From NCBI GenBank assembly GCA_910586625.1, contig CAJUIZ010000003.1:97841-161840 (forward strand): a DNA stretch of 64,000 nucleotides, written 5' to 3'. Below are positions 59,455 to 64,000 of the stretch, one piece after another. Both the position numbers and the translations under genes were made by a program. This DNA comes from an uncultured Christensenellaceae bacterium. GTDB lineage: Bacteria; Bacillota; Clostridia; Christensenellales; CAG-314. The notes beneath the pieces are model-generated. The model saw nothing but the letters and a program-made list of their open reading frames with translations. It made no database searches and was not told where the DNA came from. Each line of letters opens with the position of its first letter. Positions within the stretch are counted from its first letter, which is position 1.

Positions 59455-59540
59455 TGTCATTTCGAGCGTAATGAGCATAGCGAATGCAGTTTCGCCAAAA
59501 GACGGCGAATGTTTTCAAGCGAGCGAGAAATCTATGCGAG
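59455..59540 (-). repeat. Dispersed REP-like repeat, copy R8 (inverted, with insert)
   Basis: TGTCATTTCGAGCG to GAGAAATCTATGCGAGT, with the centre lengthened by a TTCGCC/GGCGAA hairpin. The same end as R6. Confidence 0.75.
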
Positions 59541-59601
59541 TGTGCGAGCCGCTTTTTTTCTTGCGCATATAAAACATCAAAAATGAGATTTAACAAAAAC
59601 A

Positions 59602-60948
59602 ATGAAAACTAAAACGCCTATTTGCGATTTTGTAAAACAATACGCCGAGCGGAAATACGCTCGGTTTCATATGCCCGGACACAAGGGCAATGCTTTGCTC
59701 GGCTCGGAGCCGTACGACATAACGGAGATTACCGGCGCGGACAGCCTGTACCAAGCACGTGGAATAATAGCCGAAAGTCAGGCGAACGCAACCGAGCTGT
59801 TCGGGACGGGCGCGACCTTCTACTCCGCCGAAGGCAGCTCGCTGTGTATTCGCGCTATGCTGTACTTAACGTCGCTCCTTTCGGCAAATAAAGGGCGCAA
59901 ACCGCTTGTCGCCGCCACACGCAACGCGCACAAGGTATTTGCGCTGACGGTTGCACTACTCGATATAGACGTAATATGGATAGATGACGAAAGCGCAAGC
60001 CCCACCCTGTGCGGCTGCTTGGTTACGCCTGCGGGGTTAGACAATACGCTTGCAAAGCTCGCTTGTCCGCCCGACGCGGTGTTTATCACTTCGCCCGACT
60101 ACTTGGGCAATATTGCCGACGTCAATGGGCTTTCGGAAGTCGCTCACAAATACGGCAGCTTGCTTATTTGCGACAACGCGCACGGGGCGTACTTGAAATT
60201 TTTAGACGACGAACGCCACCCGATGGACGTCGGAGCGGATATGTGCTGCGATTCGGCGCACAAAACGCTGCCCTGTTTAACCGGCGGAGCGTATCTGCAC
60301 ATAGGCAAAAACGCGCCGCAACGTTTGAAGGATAACGCAGCCGACGCTCTTGCAATGTTCGGCTCCACAAGCCCCGGTTACCTTATTTTGCAGTCGTTAG
60401 ACAAAGTAAACGGTATGCTGGCGGGCGGCTATGCAGATAAAATAAAGCAAACCGCCGAACGCGTAAAAAGACTAAAAAACGAGCTTACGGAATACGGCTA
60501 TACGCTTGTAGGTAGCGAACCGCTGAAAATTACCGTTAACGCAAAGCAATACGGCTACGACGGGCGCGCACTTGCAAAAATTCTTGCCGACGGCAACGTT
60601 ATTGCGGAGTACTTCGACGCCGACTTCGTTGTGCTTATGATATCCGCAGAAAACGACGAAAGCGAGCTGAATGCGCTGGAACGGGCGTTAAAAGACATTC
60701 CGAAAAAGCCGCCGCTCGAACAGCCGAACTTCGCCTTTAAGCCCGCACGCGTTACTACTATGAAGCAAGCGCTAACAGCCGATACCGAAACCGTAGACGT
60801 TACCAAAGCCCTTGGACGCGTACTCGCATGCCCTACCGTTTCCTGTCCGCCCGCAGTCCCCGTACTTTACGGCGGAGAGCTGATAAACGAACAAGCCGTT
60901 GAAACGTTTCTTTACTACGGAATAACGGAAGTTAAAGTTGTAAAATAA
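59602..60948 (+). CDS. Orn/Lys/Arg decarboxylase family PLP enzyme
   Basis: 448 aa, the short Gram-positive (YaaO/SpeA-like) form, about 40 residues shorter than classical SpeA. The opening RFHMPGHKGNA is the family substrate-phosphate loop. The PLP lysine lies in CCDSAHKTLPCLTGGAYLH, and the C-terminal domain carries the decarboxylase fold. It probably makes polyamines (agmatine or cadaverine) from a basic amino acid. Substrate choice cannot be read. Its last 93 bp recur at 63837-63929. A weak ribosome site. Confidence 0.88.
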   Translation: MKTKTPICDFVKQYAERKYARFHMPGHKGNALLGSEPYDITEITGADSLYQARGIIAESQANATELFGTGATFYSAEGSSLCIRAMLYLTSLLSANKGRKPLVAATRNAHKVFALTVALLDIDVIWIDDESASPTLCGCLVTPAGLDNTLAKLACPPDAVFITSPDYLGNIADVNGLSEVAHKYGSLLICDNAHGAYLKFLDDERHPMDVGADMCCDSAHKTLPCLTGGAYLHIGKNAPQRLKDNAADALAMFGSTSPGYLILQSLDKVNGMLAGGYADKIKQTAERVKRLKNELTEYGYTLVGSEPLKITVNAKQYGYDGRALAKILADGNVIAEYFDADFVVLMISAENDESELNALERALKDIPKKPPLEQPNFAFKPARVTTMKQALTADTETVDVTKALGRVLACPTVSCPPAVPVLYGGELINEQAVETFLYYGITEVKVVK

Positions 60949-61073
60949 CCGCGTTTTCGCTTGTCCGTACTGCGATAAAGCTCAGTAAGTAAAATAAGCG
61001 TATCACATACAGTCTATCCGTTTATTTGAGTTAAGACGTATTACACGAAATTTAATAATTAACAGAAAGAAAC

Positions 61074-61110
61074 AAAACCCCGCAAGAGTGCTTGCGGGGT
61101 TTTGTATTTT
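61074..61110. terminator. Terminator behind the decarboxylase
   Basis: AAAACCCCGCAAG (61074-61086) pairs perfectly with CTTGCGGGGTTTT (61091-61103) around AGTG, followed by GTATTTT. Confidence 0.92.
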
Positions 61111-61157
61111 GTTAATATGATATTGCCGCGTCATTAAGACCAATTATTGAAAACTGT

Positions 61158-61265
61158 CGCTTCGAGTACGGCGAGCGTTAAGCCAACCACTGCGTTGCGG
61201 TGTCGGTAGTCAGGCGAGAACAAGGGCTATGCCAGCAGTTTATAAAAAGGGGTACTCGCGAACGA
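61158..61265 (-). repeat. Palindromic repeat family C, copy C4, read through by the 61178 gene
   Basis: Ends GGGGTACTCGCGAACGAC (61250-61265 region) and TTCGAGTACGGCGAGCG (61160-61176). The interior shares ACAAGGGCTATGCC with C1. The 3' end of the zinc-ribbon gene lies inside it. Confidence 0.75.
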
Positions 61266-63322
61266 CTTTTGTCTCCGTTTATTTTGAAGTTAAAATCGTA
61301 TTCGACGTTTATTACCTTGCCGTCCGAATCGAAGCTGACGGTTATATACTTGAACGTAGTGTCTTTCATTTTCTTATCGAGTTCGTCTATTTTTTTCTGT
61401 ATTGCAAGTGCTTGCTCTAAACTCGTCGCATTTGCCATCTGTTTGTTCAAATCTTCCGCTTCGCGCATAAGTTTTACGTAATTAGCGCTGTAATAATTCC
61501 AAGAATAGTCGCTTGCGAACTCCGTTTCTCCCAACACTTTGACGACTTCGTCCTTAGTCATACCATTGTGTATTTTAACGACTTTGCTTTTCTTAAATAT
61601 ATTTTGACTGTCGACGATTATACCCACTGCTATTGACAATGCCGCAACTGCAACCGCACACAACACCGCTAACGCTTTGATTTTTTTAATATGCGAGTTA
61701 TATTGCGGACGTTCGACGGTAGGCTTACCCGAGCCTGCCAAACGCAAATTGTAATTGTAGTAGCGCATCTCGCGGCAATACATATCGTAATCGTAGATTT
61801 GCCTGCTGAACAATTCAATCGTTAAAGGAATTTCTCCGTCACACGTAATAACGTCGTATTGCGGTTGATTTTTACCGTTCAAGCCAAATATACGACTGAT
61901 TTTTCTTCCGCGCATGTAACTAAATGATAACAATGCAAAAAAAATGAATACAATCGAAAGTAATATAAACACTGAAAATAATTCAATAGACGCCTTCTTC
62001 AACACATCTACATCTATGTCGGCAATGTCTCCGACAGGAAACCGAGCGCGAAAACTTACTTCTTGAACTATAATTACGATAATCATTAAAATCGTCAGCA
62101 CACCGCAAATAATAAGTTGTATTTTGTTGTTTTTTATACGTTTTAATGCCGTATCGCGGTCTAACAGCTCGAAATCGTTTTGAATAAGTCCTTTTTTGCG
62201 GCTTATACGGTACAGTTTTTGTTTAGTATAACTGCAAACGGCAAAAACCACAGTGATTACGAATAGTACTCCAGTAATAACTCCGAAAGCAATACGTGCA
62301 TAATTCGTTATTGCGGAAGACACGGAGCATAAAGCAATCGTTACTATCATACAAGTCAAAAACACTATAAAACTAAAAACATACGCAACGCGGAATATTC
62401 CGCCGTTAAAACGCTCTAATTTACGTCTGAGACGTTTATTTGGAATATCGACGGCTGTCGGTTCCGATATATTTGCTGCGGCTAAAATTTGCTTTGACTG
62501 CGCGCAGACGTTTGTTCTCGATTGGTATCGACGGCACAATTTTTCACATTCGCTTCTTTTGCGTTCGATGTCTTGCGCTGCTTGAGCATACGAAATACCG
62601 TAACGGCGAAGCAGTAAGTCGGCGGCTATCGATCCGACTGACAGCAACGCAAACACTGCGGCAAACGCAATGACGACGCCTGCAAAAGCTCCCTTTTCCG
62701 CGCCTATTTCATCGGACTTGGCGATAACGGCGCATCCAAGAGCAAAAAATGAAATGTAAAATACGTTGCCTACGTACCCCATCAAAGAACTCAGTTTTAT
62801 TTTGCTTGCTTTAACGTTAGACGTTGACGGCAGAAAAAACAACACTGCCGCCGTAGCCGAATATGCACAACTTAATACGCAAAAAACTAATGCCGCATAT
62901 GCAATAGGTAAATAATCGTCGCTCAATCCGTTTATTGTAGAGTACGCGTTACCGAGACTCTCCCCGAAAAACGAAGCGAAAGGCGCGGCACAAAACGCCC
63001 ACGTCAAAAGCGAAAATAACATCAGCGCAAATATCGGAACATTCGGCAGTATCTTTGCCAAAACACTCCACTCGGGAAACAACTCTCTTAGCTGCGGTTT
63101 ACTGTCGGCAGTACTTCTTGCAGCTGCTGTTTCACTGCGGACAGCTTCTTCCGCAGCCGTATTGCCGCCCGAAAAGTCGTATCCGCAGTAGTTACAAAAT
63201 TTTACGCTTCCTAACACTACCGCTTTGCATTCGGGACATACCTTTTCCGCGTCGCATTTTGTTCCGCATTGCGGACAAAACGCCCCTTCAAACTCCGCAT
63301 TACACTTGCTACATTTATTCAT
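61178..63322 (-). CDS. Zinc-ribbon polytopic membrane protein, C-terminus from a repeat
   Basis: 714 aa. Residues 1-52 hold two zinc ribbons (CSKCNAEFEGAFCPQCG and CPECKAVVLGSVKFCNYCG). About nine TM segments follow (about 88-425 and 540-560). The C-terminal soluble part (about 565-690) contains HNGMTKDEVVKVLGE, an SmpA/OmlA-like motif, and a short coiled coil. The last 29 residues (from about DKSRSRVP) are translated from repeat C4, ending at its TAA; the original stop appears lost. A divergent HTH gene and three palindromes control its promoter at 63443-63471. Function unknown; a sensor or envelope-stress role is only inference. Confidence 0.75.
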   Translation of the reverse strand: MNKCSKCNAEFEGAFCPQCGTKCDAEKVCPECKAVVLGSVKFCNYCGYDFSGGNTAAEEAVRSETAAARSTADSKPQLRELFPEWSVLAKILPNVPIFALMLFSLLTWAFCAAPFASFFGESLGNAYSTINGLSDDYLPIAYAALVFCVLSCAYSATAAVLFFLPSTSNVKASKIKLSSLMGYVGNVFYISFFALGCAVIAKSDEIGAEKGAFAGVVIAFAAVFALLSVGSIAADLLLRRYGISYAQAAQDIERKRSECEKLCRRYQSRTNVCAQSKQILAAANISEPTAVDIPNKRLRRKLERFNGGIFRVAYVFSFIVFLTCMIVTIALCSVSSAITNYARIAFGVITGVLFVITVVFAVCSYTKQKLYRISRKKGLIQNDFELLDRDTALKRIKNNKIQLIICGVLTILMIIVIIVQEVSFRARFPVGDIADIDVDVLKKASIELFSVFILLSIVFIFFALLSFSYMRGRKISRIFGLNGKNQPQYDVITCDGEIPLTIELFSRQIYDYDMYCREMRYYNYNLRLAGSGKPTVERPQYNSHIKKIKALAVLCAVAVAALSIAVGIIVDSQNIFKKSKVVKIHNGMTKDEVVKVLGETEFASDYSWNYYSANYVKLMREAEDLNKQMANATSLEQALAIQKKIDELDKKMKDTTFKYITVSFDSDGKVINVEYDFNFKINGDKSRSRVPLFINCWHSPCSRLTTDTATQWLA

Positions 63323-63419
63323 TAACTTTTCTCCTTCTTAAACTGTTTCAACACAAAAATTAATCGCTCAAAACACTTTTTACGCCGTCGAACGGTCAAT
63401 AACCGAGCGCTTTTCTTTT

Positions 63420-63495
63420 TGCACCTATATAGGTGCAAAAAGAGTATAGTATAGGCGCATAATAAAGTCAAGCGTTTTGCACCCGTATAGGCGCA
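63420..63495. promoter_or_regulatory. Divergent control region with three 18-bp operator sites
   Basis: O1 TGCACCTATATAGGTGCA (63420-63437) is a perfect palindrome. O2 TGCACCCGTATAGGCGCA (63478-63495) has two mismatches. A right-half site GTATAGGCGCA lies at 63449-63459. The minus promoter TTGACT (63471-63466), 17 bp, TATACT (63448-63443) runs between them. O2 covers the ribosome site of the HTH gene. Confidence 0.75.
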
Positions 63496-63508
63496 AGGAG
63501 AGATAATT

Positions 63509-63739
63509 ATGAACAAACAGACGGAAAAAAAGATAGGCGAAAATATACGCGCGTTAAGAGAGAAATGCAAGATGACGCAGGACGAATTAGCTGCAAAATT
63601 ACAGCTTGCAGGCTGCGACGTGACACGTAGCGCAATAGCAAAAATAGAAGTAGGACAACGGCATTTGTATCCCGACGAAATAGTATTGCTAAAACAAATA
63701 CTAAACGCCGAGTACGATGATATATTTCGGTTAAACTGA
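63509..63739 (+). CDS. XRE-family HTH regulator, 76 aa
   Basis: HTH_3 protein: MTQDELAAKLQ and TRSAIAKIEVGQRHLYPDEI, preceded by a helix (EKKIGENIRALREK). AAGGAG lies 8 nt before the ATG and overlaps operator O2. It faces the zinc-ribbon gene and probably represses both directions. No partner follows. Confidence 0.87.
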   Translation: MNKQTEKKIGENIRALREKCKMTQDELAAKLQLAGCDVTRSAIAKIEVGQRHLYPDEIVLLKQILNAEYDDIFRLN

Positions 63740-63836
63740 TCGGTATCTTATGCATCATACGCGACCGTTTGTCGCAGCGCGTAATATTAGGAAGTAATAT
63801 AGTAAGAAATAACCCCGCAAGTTTATTCTTCATAAC

Positions 63837-63929
63837 GTTCCCGTGCTTCACAACGGAGAGCTGATAGACGAACAAGCCGTCAAAACCTTGCTTTATTACG
63901 GAATAACGGAAGTTAAAGTTATTAAATAA
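63837..63929 (+). pseudogene. Duplicated 3' end of the decarboxylase gene
   Basis: 31 codons ending EVKVIK match the last 31 codons of the 59602 gene (60856-60948; EVKVVK). By my count 80 of 93 bases are identical. No start or upstream match is present, so it is a remnant. It makes a direct repeat around the 60949-63836 module. Confidence 0.88.
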
Positions 63930-63947
63930 AGGACTGCTACGCAAGTG

Positions 63948-64000
63948 AAATGCACCCCAAAAGTTAGACACATTTGGAGGTGCATTTTTTATGGCAAGAG
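63948..64000 (+). mobile_element. Left end of an IS3-like element, cut by window edge
   Basis: AAATGCACCCCAAAAGTTAG begins the typical IS3/IS150-group left inverted repeat (TGCACCCCAAAAGTTAGACA). TTTGGAGG then provides a ribosome site for an ATG at 63991 encoding MAR, as in orfA of that group. Only the first 10 bases of the gene are in view. Confidence 0.7.

Noticed and set aside
59387..59602. 71-aa minus ORF upstream of the decarboxylase
   Set aside because: Consists of repeat R8 and the tail of family A.

Overview
Origin and style. The window looks like a chromosomal segment of a Clostridia-class Bacillota, probably an uncultured gut lineage (inference). The support is a SCIFF (six-cysteine) peptide with its radical SAM maturase, a single-chain pyruvate:ferredoxin oxidoreductase, the gene orders greA-lysS, dnaG-rpoD-trmK and tig-clpP-clpX-lon, AGGAG-type ribosome sites, and many TTGACA-17-TATAAT promoters. 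There is no rRNA, no CRISPR array and no prophage structural gene. One tRNA-Gly is present.

Layout. 1-4.5 kb: the 5' part of a very large secreted SGNH-esterase lipoprotein on the minus strand, with twin LacI-type operators on a consensus promoter. 4.7-7 kb: alpha/beta hydrolase, autoregulated PadR repressor, ECF S-component. 7.2-9.8 kb: GT4 glycosyltransferase and a fucose-isomerase-fold protein. 9.8-12.7 kb: greA-lysS with a leader hairpin, then a nucleoside phosphorylase-fold gene. 13.3 kb: tRNA-Gly. 14-17 kb: complete preQ1 operon queD-queE-folE-queC-queF behind a preQ1-like riboswitch and terminator. 17.8-20.6 kb: an XRE-NAD synthetase fusion and trmB. 20.6-27 kb: small genes, a barstar-like gene and a ParE/ParC pair, broken up by palindromic repeats. 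27-34 kb: nagB, a TIR-like protein, a divergent pair of small HTH genes, a lipase-like hydrolase, murG, and a WYL regulator facing a 72-aa ORF. 34-38 kb: PFOR. 38-45 kb: small membrane and regulatory genes, a metallophosphatase, a 27-codon micro-gene and upp. 45.6-55.8 kb: CdsZ-type zinc-ribbon protein, trmK, rpoD, dnaG, lon, clpX, clpP, tig. 55.9-59.3 kb: GNAT-ASCH fusion, NUDIX, SCIFF peptide and maturase. 59.6-64 kb: Orn/Lys/Arg decarboxylase family gene, a zinc-ribbon membrane protein with its own HTH regulator, a duplicated decarboxylase 3' end, and the left end of an IS3-like element.

How it works together. Housekeeping blocks (replication/transcription, proteolysis, translation, queuosine precursor, NAD) are separated by small self-contained regulatory cassettes. 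In these an HTH or PadR/WYL gene lies beside a palindromic operator that I can place on a promoter. The most distinctive features are the HTH-NadE fusion with an 11+11 bp inverted repeat at its promoter, the TIR-like protein, the SCIFF system, and four families of intergenic repeats. Two of those families sit directly behind stop codons; one appears to have supplied a new C-terminus to the 63-kb membrane protein.
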